Shown: positions 1 to 9,012 of the stretch, piece after piece
Layout: every line of letters begins with the position of its first letter
Numbering within the stretch: position 1 is the stretch's first letter
Source of the DNA: Microbacterium sp. LWH7-1.2
GTDB lineage: Bacteria > Actinomycetota > Actinomycetes > Actinomycetales > Microbacteriaceae
Direction: 5' to 3'
Assembly: GCF_038397755.1 (NCBI RefSeq)
Contig: NZ_CP151637.1
Location: 3,038,001-3,102,000, forward strand
Length of the DNA stretch: 64,000 nt
Notes under the pieces: generated by a model
Database searches by the model: none
The model's input: only the letters and a program-made list of their open reading frames with translations
Told to the model about the DNA's origin: nothing
Program-made: the position numbers and the translations under genes

Positions 1-1049
1 GCACTGTAGGCGTCGCCGGCCGCCAGGTACTGCTCCGGCGTGATCGTCCCGTCGGCGAGGAGGGTGTCGAGGCCCGCCAGCGTGCCGGGGGTGACGTCGT
101 CCACCGAGCCGTCGGCCGCCTTGTTGTACGTGGCCCCGTCGGCGCCGAAGATCGAGCCCCCCGGCCGGTCGATCCGGAACGTGTTGGGGTTCTGCACGAT
201 GCCCGCGAGCGTCGCCGCCTGGATCAGTGTGAGGTTCGCGGCCGTGGTGCTGAAGTAGTAGCGTGCCGCGGCTTCGATGCCGTAGGTCGTGCCGCCGAAG
301 TTCGCGATGTTCAGGTAGCCCAGCAGGATGTCGTTCTTCGAGTACTTCTGCTCGAGCTGGACGGCGTAGCGGATCTCCTGGAGTTTGCGCTCGTAGCCCT
401 CGACACCTTCTGCCTGGGTCGCGTCCCTCCAGCACTCCTGCAGCACCTGGTCGCGAGTCATCTTCACCACGGGGCCGTTCTCGTCGACCACCGTCTCACC
501 CGCCTCGTTCGTCTCGTACACCGTCTCGGCGTCGCGTTCGCAGCGCTGCACCAGCACGTTCTTCACGTACTGCTGGCTGATGGAGGAGCCGCCCTGGGTC
601 TGACCACCCTGGGCGTTCTTGATGAGTGCGCGCGTGGTGCCGAGGATGTCCACGCCGCCGTGCTGGTAGTACCGGGGATCCTCGGACGCCAGGATCGCGT
701 CATACATGACGAGCGACACCTGATCGAACTCGACGGGCTCGCGATTCTGGTCGTAGAAAGATGTCAGCTCGACGTCCTGCCCGCTGGCCGGGTCGCGGGC
801 ATAGATCGTCGTCGGGAGCATCAGGCGGTCGATCTCGAGGTAGCTCGGCATGCCGTCGAACAGCGACACGGCGGAACTCGCCGCGTGCCCGGAGATCGCG
901 ATGGCCGGGGCGAGGGGGGCGACGACCAGTACGCCCGCGATGACGCTGAGCGCGAGGAGTCCGACGAGACCGCCCAGCACCCCGGCGGCGGTGCGCCGGT
1001 AGGGCGGCAGGGACGGGTCCTCTGCCGGGACCTCTCGTGACCGCTTCAT
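1..1049 (-). CDS. Class A penicillin-binding protein, N-terminal part (runs off the window)
   Basis: Peptidoglycan polymerase/crosslinking enzyme acting outside the cytoplasmic membrane. About 349 codons are visible. A short basic cytoplasmic tail is followed by one membrane helix (about residues 22-50) and then a GT51 transglycosylase domain. The motif EDPRYYQHGGVD (from residue 123, with the expected catalytic Glu) and GGSSISQQYVKN (about 153-164) are diagnostic. The penicillin-binding transpeptidase domain would lie beyond the window edge. Start is ATG at 1049, preceded by GGGAAG about 5 nt upstream. No stop occurs before base 1, so the gene is simply cut by the window. Family assignment is firm; the paralogue cannot be named. 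Confidence 0.92.
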   Translation of the reverse strand, partial: MKRSREVPAEDPSLPPYRRTAAGVLGGLVGLLALSVIAGVLVVAPLAPAIAISGHAASSAVSLFDGMPSYLEIDRLMLPTTIYARDPASGQDVELTSFYDQNREPVEFDQVSLVMYDAILASEDPRYYQHGGVDILGTTRALIKNAQGGQTQGGSSISQQYVKNVLVQRCERDAETVYETNEAGETVVDENGPVVKMTRDQVLQECWRDATQAEGVEGYERKLQEIRYAVQLEQKYSKNDILLGYLNIANFGGTTYGIEAAARYYFSTTAANLTLIQAATLAGIVQNPNTFRIDRPGGSIFGADGATYNKAADGSVDDVTPGTLAGLDTLLADGTITPEQYLAAGDAYS

Positions 1050-1206
1050 GCTGCTTCCCATCTGCGGTGGGAGAAATCATGTCAGACCGCTCGCGATTGC
1101 GCGACGGGTTCCGATATGCCGAGCGGGCGCATAGTCTCGGGCACGAGGCATCCGCTCGAAGAGGAGTCCTGCGCGCAGGCGCGGAACCGGACACGAGGAG
1201 ACTCCC

Positions 1207-1773
1207 ATGCAGACCGTGACGGTCGACTTCATCATTTCGCTCGACGGCTACGGGGCCGCGGAGGGCTGGCCCGGATTCTGGGGGATGGAGGGACCGGAGT
1301 ACCTCGGCTGGCTCGCGGAGTCGCCCGAAAAGGACGACCCGCTGCTCATGGGTGCGACGACTTATCGCCTCATGTCGGAGCTCACCGCCGGGGGTGAGGA
1401 AGGCACCGACATGCTCGGTGGGATGCAGAAGTACGTCTTCTCATCGACCCTCGACGAGCCGCTGGCGTGGGAGAACTCGACGCTGGTCCGCGAGGACGCG
1501 GTCGAGTTCGTCCGGCGGCTGAAGCAGGAGTCCGACCGCCCGCTGCGCACGCTCGGCAGTGTCGCTCTCTGCCGGTCGCTCCTGCGCGCCGGGCTCGTCG
1601 ATCGGTACCGCGTCGGCGTGTTCCCGGTGATCACCGGCGCGACCGGACAGGACCGGATCTTCGACGGCTACCCCGACGTACGGCTGGAACTCGTCGAGGC
1701 CCGCACGTTCGACGGGCGCATCCAGCTGCTCGAGTACGTGCCGACCGTGCTGGACGGCCCGCCAGGCAGGTGA
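1207..1773 (+). CDS. RibD C-terminal/dihydrofolate reductase-like family protein
   Basis: A 188-residue protein of the RibD_C fold (YwjB-like). It opens with the typical TVDFIISLDGYGA strand-turn (residues 4-16), has LLMGATTYRLM in the nucleotide-binding region (about 47-57) and RTLGSVALCRSLLRAGLVD (about 117-135). These proteins are predicted NADPH-dependent reductases, and most members have no assigned substrate. Shine-Dalgarno GAGGAG lies 6 nt before the ATG. It stands alone and is followed by a bidirectional terminator-like palindrome at 1795-1820. Not riboflavin RibD itself, because the deaminase domain is absent. Confidence 0.8.
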   Translation: MQTVTVDFIISLDGYGAAEGWPGFWGMEGPEYLGWLAESPEKDDPLLMGATTYRLMSELTAGGEEGTDMLGGMQKYVFSSTLDEPLAWENSTLVREDAVEFVRRLKQESDRPLRTLGSVALCRSLLRAGLVDRYRVGVFPVITGATGQDRIFDGYPDVRLELVEARTFDGRIQLLEYVPTVLDGPPGR

Positions 1774-1794
1774 GCGGGCACACCTGAACGGTGA

Positions 1795-1820
1795 ACGGAT
1801 GCTGCGGCCGCAGCATCCGT
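1795..1820. terminator. Bidirectional terminator-like palindrome
   Basis: Perfect 26-bp palindrome with no unpaired loop: 11-bp arms around a central GGCC. It lies between convergent genes ending at 1773 (+) and 1825 (-). Each arm contains the recurrent 9-mer GGATGCTGC/GCAGCATCC. A T-run is not present on either side, so termination is inferred from position and stem strength. Confidence 0.6.
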
Positions 1821-1824
1821 CTCC

Positions 1825-2736
1825 TCACATCGTGCGCGCGTGCTCCACGAACGCGTCGAGCGTGGTGCGCAGCGCGGGGGAATCCTCCTGCGATCGGCGA
1901 TGGACGGCGAGCACGTCGCGCGTCGACGCCGGCGCAGCAGTGGGGATCGCGACGAGGTCCGGTCCGAGGTCACCTCGTCCGAGCCGCGGCACCAGCGCGA
2001 CCGCCCGGCCGGCGCGTGCGAACTCGAGGTGGTTCTGGAACTCCATCGACTCGTGCACGATGCGCGGCGCGTTCGGGACGCCGTCGAAGAGCCGGCGCAG
2101 CCACTGCCGGCAGATCGTCGCCTCGAAGGTCGCGACCCAGGTCTCGCCCGCGAGCTCTTCAGGATGCAGCTCGGTGCGGCCGGCGAGCGGATGGTCGCGG
2201 TGCAGGATGACGTCGGCGACGTCGGTGAACAACGCGGTCGAGACGAGGTGGTCGGGCATCGCGAGGGCGACCCCGCCCCAGCGGTGGACGACGCCGAGGT
2301 CGCGCTGACCCGACGCGACGAGCGCGATCGTCTCCCAGGGCTCGCTCTCGCGCAGCGGCAGCGAGAGATCGGGGTGCCGCTCGGCCAGCTCGCTCAGCAC
2401 CGGGATGACCAGCCCGCGCACCACGGTGGAGAACGCCGCGACCCTGATCTCGCCGACGACCCGGTCGTCGGCCCCGGCGGTGAGCTGGAGATCCGCGCGG
2501 AGGCGCTCGAGGTCGGCGAGGATCGGCGTGGACGCGACGACGAGGCGCGTGCCCGCCTCCGTGAGGATGACTCCCCGTCCCGCGCGTTCGAGGAGGGCGA
2601 TGCCGGTCTCGCGCTCGAGGCGCTTGACCTGCTGCGATACCGCGGACGGCGTGTAGCCGAGGCTCGTCGCCGCCGCGACCACGCTGCCCTGCGTGGCGAC
2701 CGCGCGAAGAGAGAGCACCGCCTCGAGGTCGATCAT
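1825..2736 (-). CDS. LysR family transcriptional regulator
   Basis: 303-residue LysR-type regulator. The N-terminal winged helix-turn-helix is clear: LRAVATQGSVVAAATSLGYTPSAVSQQVKRLE at about residues 10-41, followed by the conserved linker and a periplasmic-binding-like effector domain. It is divergent from the EamA transporter at 2810 and probably controls it. The start ATG at 2736 is preceded on its own strand by TAGCGT with 6 nt spacing (2743-2748), so the mRNA is likely leaderless. The effector is unknown. Confidence 0.93.
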   Translation of the reverse strand: MIDLEAVLSLRAVATQGSVVAAATSLGYTPSAVSQQVKRLERETGIALLERAGRGVILTEAGTRLVVASTPILADLERLRADLQLTAGADDRVVGEIRVAAFSTVVRGLVIPVLSELAERHPDLSLPLRESEPWETIALVASGQRDLGVVHRWGGVALAMPDHLVSTALFTDVADVILHRDHPLAGRTELHPEELAGETWVATFEATICRQWLRRLFDGVPNAPRIVHESMEFQNHLEFARAGRAVALVPRLGRGDLGPDLVAIPTAAPASTRDVLAVHRRSQEDSPALRTTLDAFVEHARTM

Positions 2737-2742
2737 GAAGCA

Positions 2743-2748
2743 ACGCTA
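2743..2748 (-). promoter_or_regulatory. -10 element TAGCGT of a leaderless LysR transcript
   Basis: TAGCGT on the reverse strand, 6 nt before the ATG at 2736. Its upstream side runs into the palindrome at 2765-2781, consistent with autoregulation. Confidence 0.5.
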
Positions 2749-2764
2749 CATCGTTTCGTGGAGA

Positions 2765-2781
2765 AAGCATCGCTGGTGCTT
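2765..2781. promoter_or_regulatory. Candidate LysR operator
   Basis: Inverted repeat AAGCA-N7-TGCTT in the 73-bp gap between the divergent LysR and EamA genes. The size and placement fit a LysR box, but the arms are short. A further GAAGCA at 2737 could form a second half-site. Confidence 0.4.
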
Positions 2782-2809
2782 CATTCCCCGCTCCGGTGAA
2801 GTGGGACTC

Positions 2810-3784
2810 ATGAATCGACGCGACATGGTGCTGGCAGCGGCCGTGGCATCGTTCTGGGGATTCAACTTCGTCGTGATCGACTGGGGGATGACGGGCGTGC
2901 CGCCGCTTCTCTTCGTCGCGATCCGCTTCCTCGTGGTGGCGCTCGCAGTCTTCGTCGTCCCGCGGCCCCGCACTTCCTGGCGCACGGTGGCCGGCGTCGG
3001 CCTCTTCATGAGCCTCGGGCAGTTCGGGCTGCTGTACACCTCGATGGCGCTGGGGCTTCAGCCGGGTCTCGCCGCCCTGGTGCTGCAGGCGCAGGCGGTG
3101 TTCACGATCCTCATCGCGGCCGCGGTGCTGCGTGAACGCCCGACCGCGCCGCAGATCGCCGGTGTCGCAATCGGCGTGGTCGGCCTCGCCATCGTGGCCT
3201 CCGGGCGAGGTGGCGATGCTCCCGCCCTCGCGGTGGCGCTGGCGCTCGCCGCGGCGTTCTCGTGGGGCATCGGCAACGTCATCTCGCGACGGGCCGGGTC
3301 CGTCAGCGGGCCAGGCCGCCTGGGCTCGCTGTCGCTGACGGTGTGGTCGGCACTCGTCGTGCCCATCCCGGCGCTGATGCTCTCCTTCGTCGTCGAAGGC
3401 CCGGCGGCGATCGCCGCGGGGATCGCCGCATTCGGCTGGCAGTCTGCGGTCTCGACGCTCTACACCGCGCTGCTGTGCACGATCATCGGCTACTCGATCT
3501 GGAACGGCCTCCTGGCGCGCAACCGGTCCGCGGCCGTGGTGCCGTGGGTGCTGCTCGCACCCGTCGTCGCGATGGCGTCGGCCGCGCTGCTGCTCGGTCA
3601 GATCCCCACGCCCGCGGAGATCCTCGGTGGCATGCTCCTCGTCGGAGGCGTGCTCGTCACGGGAATGCGCCGATTGTCGGTCCGCGGGCGCGCGATGACG
3701 GTCCCCACAGCCCCTCCAGGCGCTGGCGCGTCGCCCGGAGCCTCCGGGCGCGTGGGCCCAGCCGCCACCCGGCGGTCCGGTTAG
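2810..3784 (+). CDS. EamA/DMT superfamily transporter
   Basis: 324-residue polytopic membrane protein of the drug/metabolite transporter family, with about ten hydrophobic helices and two EamA repeats (for example FWGFNFVVIDWGMTG near the N-terminus and the second repeat beginning LAAAFSWGIGNVISRRAG). Members export amino acids or metabolites; the substrate cannot be read here. ATG at 2810 was chosen because the first helix begins directly after MNRRDMV; an in-frame extension to 2693 would overlap the LysR gene. The C-terminus is a Pro/Gly/Ala-rich tail. Its TAG stop overlaps the stop of the convergent DUF222 gene by 4 bp. Confidence 0.9.
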   Translation: MNRRDMVLAAAVASFWGFNFVVIDWGMTGVPPLLFVAIRFLVVALAVFVVPRPRTSWRTVAGVGLFMSLGQFGLLYTSMALGLQPGLAALVLQAQAVFTILIAAAVLRERPTAPQIAGVAIGVVGLAIVASGRGGDAPALAVALALAAAFSWGIGNVISRRAGSVSGPGRLGSLSLTVWSALVVPIPALMLSFVVEGPAAIAAGIAAFGWQSAVSTLYTALLCTIIGYSIWNGLLARNRSAAVVPWVLLAPVVAMASAALLLGQIPTPAEILGGMLLVGGVLVTGMRRLSVRGRAMTVPTAPPGAGASPGASGRVGPAATRRSG

Positions 3785-5199
3785 AAGGGTGCGGCGCCGG
3801 GGGACCCCGGTGGGTCGTCGGCGGCGAAGAGCCAGGGTTCGCGCATCATCCCCCGGAGCCGTTCGGCGGTGTCGTCGGAGGTGAATCTCACGACCGGTTC
3901 GGGCCGGTCCGTGTGCTTTCGCCCGGTCGGGCTGGTCCATACCAGCACGCCGGGCGAGACCTGCTCAACCGACCACGCGGTCACGCCCTTGAGGGTGTGA
4001 TGGCGCCGGCACAGGTGGGCGAGGTTGGCGTGGTGGGTGGGTCCGCCGTCGGCGGCGGGGATGGTGTGGTCGACGTCGCACCGCCACACCGGCCGGCGGC
4101 AGCCGGGAAACCGGCAGCGCTCGTCACGGGCGGCGAGGAACCGGTTCAGCGCCGGTCCGGGACGATACCGATCGACGGCGAGGACGCTGCCTGTGACCGG
4201 TGAGGTCATCACGCGTTCCCACCCCGTGGCACCGGCGGCGAGGACGCGGGCGGTGTCGGGGTCGATGGGACCGTACCCGGCGAGCAGTGCCGGCTCGGTG
4301 GACGCGCCGGTCATGGTGAGCACCGGGACGGTGACCTGCACAGTGGCGCGGATCGCGTGGAGTCCGGTGCCGGCGACACAATCCGTGGGGCCGGCCGTGA
4401 GCAAGGTGTCGGTGAAGATGTCGACGCGAATCTGATCCATCGTGCGCTCGTCGGCCTCGATCTCGACCTCGACGTCGATTTCGGCCGCCTCGTCGGGGCT
4501 TCCGTCGCCACCCTCACCGTCGCCACGTGCGGCGATGACCGAGCGCGCCTGCTGGGTGAGGCGGTCGACGATGCCGTGCGCCAGCGTCGCGGGCATGACC
4601 GCGGTGAGTGCAGCCATGTCGTCGGGCAGGTCGGCGACGCTGATGTTGCGACCCGCAGCGGCTTGCTGATGGCGTTCCTGGATCGCGCACTCGCGGAACC
4701 GTTCGGCGATGACTCTCAGCACCGACGCCAGCCGGCCGGGAGTGAGGGTGACGGCCCGTTCCAGCGCGAGACGGACGAACTCGGCCCGGGCGTCGTCGTC
4801 GGCGATCGGGCCGCCCGAGTCGTGGATCACCGCGAGGTGCTGCCGGGAGATCTCGCCGCGCTCGAGCGCCGCGACGCCGGCCGGGAACCGATCGCAGAGG
4901 TCGGAAGCCTCCGAAAGCAGCCGGTTCACGGTCCACTCCGAGACACGTGTCGACGTCGCCAGGTCGGCGACGAGTGCCCGGCGGTCGAGCTCCGCCCGCC
5001 TTGCCTGTTCCGGCGAAGAGATCGACGGCCGCGCGACGGTGGCGGCGTCCGCCAGCACCCGGATCTCGGCCGCCTCAGCGAGCGCCCGTTGTTTACGGCC
5101 GGCCACGAACGACTCGACCAGCCGCCCTACCCGTGCGAACGCCGCAGCGTCCTCGCCGGCGTCGTCAGCACCGGGATCTGGGGGCGGGATCGCAGACAT
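3781..5199 (-). CDS. DUF222 domain protein with C-terminal HNH nuclease domain
   Basis: 472 residues. The N-terminal two thirds match the actinobacterial 13E12-repeat/DUF222 family (ALERGEISRQHLAVIHDSG, then helical segments). The C-terminus carries an HNH endonuclease motif: CRFPGCRRPVWRCDVDHTIPAADGG followed by NLAHLCRRHHTLKG, with the zinc-binding cysteines and the catalytic His in CDVDH. These genes are multicopy in Microbacteriaceae and Mycobacteriaceae, and their biological role is unsettled. Start ATG 5199 is preferred over 5241; neither has a good ribosome binding site. The stop overlaps that of the EamA gene. Confidence 0.88.
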   Translation of the reverse strand: MSAIPPPDPGADDAGEDAAAFARVGRLVESFVAGRKQRALAEAAEIRVLADAATVARPSISSPEQARRAELDRRALVADLATSTRVSEWTVNRLLSEASDLCDRFPAGVAALERGEISRQHLAVIHDSGGPIADDDARAEFVRLALERAVTLTPGRLASVLRVIAERFRECAIQERHQQAAAGRNISVADLPDDMAALTAVMPATLAHGIVDRLTQQARSVIAARGDGEGGDGSPDEAAEIDVEVEIEADERTMDQIRVDIFTDTLLTAGPTDCVAGTGLHAIRATVQVTVPVLTMTGASTEPALLAGYGPIDPDTARVLAAGATGWERVMTSPVTGSVLAVDRYRPGPALNRFLAARDERCRFPGCRRPVWRCDVDHTIPAADGGPTHHANLAHLCRRHHTLKGVTAWSVEQVSPGVLVWTSPTGRKHTDRPEPVVRFTSDDTAERLRGMMREPWLFAADDPPGSPGAAPF

Positions 5200-5559
5200 G
5201 GGACTCGCAGTCAGAAGGAGTGGAGCGAGATTCCCGCGCATCGCACGCGATCTGCCTCAGCATCTGTCCGCGGCCGAAACCGCGCTCATCCCACGCCCCG
5301 AGGGGCCACCTCTTCATCGAATCTCTGATCGATACTCTACTCGATAACCGCCCAAGAAGGAAGCCGATCAATAGTATGAATCTACGCCGTGGTCGAATGT
5401 GCAGATGCGCCCCCGGTCGAGGGTTTTGCGCAACGACGTCACCTGAGCATGGCGCTTCCGAATCGATTCGATACACTGGGCGCCTGCCACTCGGCATCTC
5501 TCCGTCGCCTGCGGGCGCGGCATCCGTCCTCCCTCGTCTTCTCGTTCGAGAGCCGCCTC
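5200..5559. other. Intergenic region between divergent DUF222 and MATE genes
   Basis: 360 nt without a supportable gene. It is distinctly richer in A/T than its surroundings from about 5310 to 5390. It contains a 12-bp palindrome CGAATCGATTCG at 5459-5470, directly followed by a possible -10 TACACT at 5472-5477. I cannot assign a regulator. Confidence 0.5.
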
Positions 5560-7077
5560 ATGACCACCGCCCTGACGACGGGCCGCCCGTGGCGCGTCAT
5601 CGTCCTCTTCTCCGTCCCACTGCTCATCGGCAACGTGGTGCAGCAGCTGTACCACTTCGTCGACGCGGTCGTCGTGGGGCGCCGCCTCGGCGTCGACGCG
5701 CTCGCTGCGGTGGGTGCGACGGGCAGCATGCTTTTCCTGCTGCTCGGCTTCGCGTGGGGTCTCACGTCGGGCTTCGCGATCCCCACCGCGCAGGCGTTCG
5801 GTGCGCGCGACCACGCGGCGGTGCGGCGCTCGGTCGCTGCGGGCACGATCCTCACCGGCATCTGCACCCTGCTGCTGACCGTCGGCGCGCCGCTGCTGAC
5901 CGCGCCCCTGCTCGAGCTGCTGCGGACGCCCGCCGAGCTCATGGACGACGCCATCGTCTTCGCGCAGATCAGCTTCCTCGGTGCCGGCGCCATGATGTTC
6001 TTCAACTACCTGTCGGCGATCATCCGCGCCATCGGCGACTCGCGCACGCCCCTCGTGTTCCTGACGCTCGCCTGCGCGCTCAACGTCGTCCTCGTGATCG
6101 TCATGGTCGGCCCGCTCGCCTGGGGCGTGGGCGGTGCAGCGCTCGCGACGGTGGTCTCGCAGGCGATCTCGGTGCTGCTCTGCCTCGAGTTCGTACGGCG
6201 ACGGATGCCGGTGCTCCACGTCCGCCGCAGCGACTGGCGTGTCAGCCGGGCCGAGCTCGCGGACCACCTGCGCCTGGGTCTGCCGATGGGCTTCCAGGCC
6301 TCGATCATCGCGATCGGAACCCTCTCGGTCCAGGTGGCGCTGAACGAGCTCGGCGCGGACGCCGTCGCCGCGTACACCGCGGCATCCCGTGTCGACGGCC
6401 TCGCGGTCGCGCTGCTGCAGTCGCTGGGTCTCGCCGTCTCGATGTTCGTCGCCCAGAACCACGGCGGCGGCCGACCCGACCGCATCCGCCGCGGGGTGGT
6501 CCAGGCGACGTGGATGTCGGTGGGCGTGGCGATCGTGCTCGGCGCCCTGCTCATCGCGTTCGGCGCGATGACGGTCTCGCTGTTCATCGACGAGGGTTCG
6601 GCCGAGGTCGTCGGCCTCGCGGCGCAGATGCTCGCCATCAACGGTGCGACGTACTGGATCCTCGGCATCCTGTTCGTCCTCCGTGGCGCGCTGCAGGGGC
6701 TCGGCCACACCCTCATCCCCACGGTGACCGGTGTGATCGAGCTCGTCATGCGCGTCGGTGCGGCTGTCGTACTGGGCGGCGTCTTCGGCTTCATCGGCGT
6801 CGCGGCGAGCAACCCGCTCGCGTGGCTCGGCGCCGTGGTCGTGCTCGTGCCCGCATACATCCACGCCCACCGCCGGCTCGCGAAGGCCCCGGTCACGCCG
6901 ATGGTTGCGACCCCGACGACGCCCATCGCCGTCATCGGCCCCACCGACGGCTCGATGGTCGTCGACGCGATCGTCACGCAGCCCATCGTGCTGCCGACCG
7001 CCGCACAGGGGCCGCCCCGCCGCCCCCGGCGGCTGGGGTCGGTGGCGTCGCGCGACAGGCGCCGCACGCGCGGCTGA
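5560..7077 (+). CDS. MATE family efflux transporter
   Basis: 505-residue polytopic protein of the multidrug and toxic compound extrusion family (NorM/DinF fold, twelve helices in two halves). Typical features are PLLIGNVVQQLYHFVDAVVVGR (about 18-39), GFAWGLTSGFAIPTAQAFGA in helix 3, and MGFQASIIAIGTLSVQVALNELGADAVAAYTAA opening the second half. It probably exports cationic compounds using an ion gradient. The C-terminal 60 residues are a hydrophilic basic tail. ATG 5560 was chosen because the family-like sequence begins right after it. Confidence 0.93.
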   Translation: MTTALTTGRPWRVIVLFSVPLLIGNVVQQLYHFVDAVVVGRRLGVDALAAVGATGSMLFLLLGFAWGLTSGFAIPTAQAFGARDHAAVRRSVAAGTILTGICTLLLTVGAPLLTAPLLELLRTPAELMDDAIVFAQISFLGAGAMMFFNYLSAIIRAIGDSRTPLVFLTLACALNVVLVIVMVGPLAWGVGGAALATVVSQAISVLLCLEFVRRRMPVLHVRRSDWRVSRAELADHLRLGLPMGFQASIIAIGTLSVQVALNELGADAVAAYTAASRVDGLAVALLQSLGLAVSMFVAQNHGGGRPDRIRRGVVQATWMSVGVAIVLGALLIAFGAMTVSLFIDEGSAEVVGLAAQMLAINGATYWILGILFVLRGALQGLGHTLIPTVTGVIELVMRVGAAVVLGGVFGFIGVAASNPLAWLGAVVVLVPAYIHAHRRLAKAPVTPMVATPTTPIAVIGPTDGSMVVDAIVTQPIVLPTAAQGPPRRPRRLGSVASRDRRRTRG

Positions 7078-7088
7078 GTAGCACTGAG

Positions 7089-7094
7089 TAGAGT
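7089..7094 (+). promoter_or_regulatory. -10 element TAGAGT, leaderless start of gene at 7101
   Basis: TAGAGT lies 6 nt before the ATG at 7101, in the 23-nt gap after the MATE gene. No Shine-Dalgarno sequence is present. Confidence 0.5.
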
Positions 7095-7100
7095 GCGGCC

Positions 7101-7661
7101 ATGACGGGCGCCTACCCGCGGGACCTCGCCTTCATCGCGGCCGTCTTCGGCGTCGCGGCGCTGGTGTGGGCCACGTGGGGGCAGGAGCACCCGCCGCGCG
7201 GCTGGTGGTGGCGCGCGATTCTCGGCCTCGAGAGTCTCGCGGGGCTCGCGCTGGGCGTCGGCGGCGGCGTGCTCCTGGGGCGGCTGTGGACGGCGCCCAC
7301 CGCGATCGAACCCGGGACGACGGCGTTCGTCGTCTCCGTCGTCGTGTTCTGGGTCGAGCTCGCCTTCGCCATCGTGCTGGGGCTCCTCGCGATCCGGGCG
7401 GGATGGTCGGACTACGTCTCGCCGGCCCTCCTCCTGCTCGTCGGTCTCGACCTCGCCGTACTCACGCCCGCGCTCCAGCAGCCGTTCCTCTTCATTGCGG
7501 CGGTGCTCCTCGTCGGTGTGACGGCCTTCGCGCTGTTCGCTCCGACCGACGACGTGGCGCGCGGCTTCTGGTGCGGCATCCTCGGCGCGCCCGTGTTCGT
7601 GGCCACTGGAACGTGGGCCGCTCTCGCGGTCGTTCCCGCTGCCGTCGGAGCCACGCCATAG
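7101..7661 (+). CDS. Small integral membrane protein, function unknown
   Basis: 186 residues, almost entirely hydrophobic, with about five to six membrane helices (for example LAFIAAVFGVAALVWATW at 8-25 and AFVVSVVVFWVELAFAIVLGLLAIRAGW at about 75-102). It contains no catalytic motif I recognise. It follows the MATE gene by 23 nt but has its own leaderless promoter signature. The next gene starts only 10 nt downstream, suggesting partial co-transcription. Confidence 0.75.
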   Translation: MTGAYPRDLAFIAAVFGVAALVWATWGQEHPPRGWWWRAILGLESLAGLALGVGGGVLLGRLWTAPTAIEPGTTAFVVSVVVFWVELAFAIVLGLLAIRAGWSDYVSPALLLLVGLDLAVLTPALQQPFLFIAAVLLVGVTAFALFAPTDDVARGFWCGILGAPVFVATGTWAALAVVPAAVGATP

Positions 7662-7664
7662 GCT
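7659..7664 (+). promoter_or_regulatory. -10 element TAGGCT, leaderless start of gene at 7672
   Basis: TAGGCT overlaps the stop codon of the preceding gene and lies 7 nt before ATG 7672. This spacing supports that ATG over the upstream ATG at 7666. Confidence 0.5.
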
Positions 7665-7671
7665 CGTGGGC

Positions 7672-8919
7672 ATGTCCGTGACGACCCGCCGCATGCAGGA
7701 TCTGACGATCGACGACCACTTCCTCAGGGTCCCTCTCGTGTGGCGCGACGCGGCCGACGCCCGCACGATCGACATCCACGCGGCCGTCGTCACTCGCGAC
7801 GGCGGCGAGAGCCTGCCGTACCTGGTGTTCCTGCAGGGCGGGCCCGGTCACGAGGCGCCGCGCGCGTTCCACTCCCCGTCGGGGCCGTCGTGGCTCGACG
7901 CGGCGCTCGAGCACCACCGCGTGGTCCTGCTCGACCAGCGCGGCACCGGGCTCTCGACGCCCGTCGGCGACGACGACCTGGAGCGCGACGCGTCCGAGCT
8001 CGCCGAGTTCATCACCCATCTGCGCGCCGATGCGATCGTGCGCGACTGCGAGGCCGTCCGGCAGCACCTCGGCGCCGAGCGATGGAGCGTGCTGGGGCAG
8101 TCATTCGGCGGGTTCACCGCCCTGGCGTATCTCTCGACGGATGCTGCGTCCCTCGAGCACGTCTACATCACCGGCGGTCTGAGCGCTGTGGGCCGCACCC
8201 CCGACGACGTGTACGCCCTCACGTACGACAAGATGCGCGAGGAGTCGGAGAAGTACTACCGCCGGTTCCCCGCTCACCGCGACGCGATGCGGCGCGTGAT
8301 CGACCTCGCGGTCGACGGCGAGCTCGTGCTCCCTGGCGGTGAGGTCGCCTCGGTCTCACGCGTGCGCTCGGTGGGTTCGGCGCTCGGCACCAACGACGGC
8401 TGGCAGACGCTGTGGGGGCTGCTCGAACGCGACCCGCGCTCCAACGCCTTCCGCCACGACCTCGCCGCGGCGTTGCCCTTCAACGCCCGCAACCCGCTGT
8501 ACTTCGTCTTCCACGAGTCCAGCTACGCCGACGGCCACCCCACCCGGTGGTCCGCCGAGCGCACCGAGCCTGCCGACTTCCGCGAAGACCCGACCCTCTT
8601 CACCGGCGAGCACGTGCGCCGGGAGTGGCTCGACACCGTCCCCGGGTTCCAGCCCTGGCGTGACGTGACCCTCGCGCTCGCCGAGTTCGAGTGGCCGTCG
8701 CTCTACGACGCGGCCGCGATCGCCGCCTCCGGGGCGCGCGGCGCCGCCGCCGTCTACGTCAACGACGTCTACGTGCCGTTCGAGTTCTCGATGGAGACGG
8801 CACGACTCCTCCCGGGCGTCACGCCGTGGATCACGAGCGAGCACGAGCACAATGGACTCCGCGCCGGCGACGTGCTGTCGCGCCTCATCGACCTGGCGCA
8901 CGGTCGCCGGGTGCGCTGA
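7672..8919 (+). CDS. S33 family prolyl aminopeptidase-like alpha/beta hydrolase
   Basis: 415 residues. Alpha/beta hydrolase fold with an N-terminal VFLQGGPGHEAPR oxyanion loop (HGGPG-like, about 51-63), VVLLDQRGTGLSTP (about 83-96) and the nucleophile elbow GQSFGGF (Ser about residue 145). A late His in TSEHEHNGLRAGD is a good catalytic-histidine candidate. Proline iminopeptidases release N-terminal proline from peptides in the cytoplasm. It is longer than simple iminopeptidases and closer to the bacterial 420-residue subgroup. The start is set by the -10 hexamer 7 nt upstream. Confidence 0.88.
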   Translation: MSVTTRRMQDLTIDDHFLRVPLVWRDAADARTIDIHAAVVTRDGGESLPYLVFLQGGPGHEAPRAFHSPSGPSWLDAALEHHRVVLLDQRGTGLSTPVGDDDLERDASELAEFITHLRADAIVRDCEAVRQHLGAERWSVLGQSFGGFTALAYLSTDAASLEHVYITGGLSAVGRTPDDVYALTYDKMREESEKYYRRFPAHRDAMRRVIDLAVDGELVLPGGEVASVSRVRSVGSALGTNDGWQTLWGLLERDPRSNAFRHDLAAALPFNARNPLYFVFHESSYADGHPTRWSAERTEPADFREDPTLFTGEHVRREWLDTVPGFQPWRDVTLALAEFEWPSLYDAAAIAASGARGAAAVYVNDVYVPFEFSMETARLLPGVTPWITSEHEHNGLRAGDVLSRLIDLAHGRRVR

Positions 8920-8949
8920 CCGCGCGGCTGCCGCGATCCGCACGACGCC

Positions 8950-8983
8950 GGATGCTGCGGCACGAGCGCGTGCCGCAGCATCC
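8950..8983. terminator. Bidirectional terminator hairpin
   Basis: Perfect 15-bp stem with loop AGCG between convergent genes ending at 8919 (+) and 9013 (-). Both arms carry the recurrent 9-mer GGATGCTGC/GCAGCATCC. Confidence 0.7.
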
Positions 8984-9012
8984 CCCGCCCGGATCGACGG
9001 TGTCGTACCGAC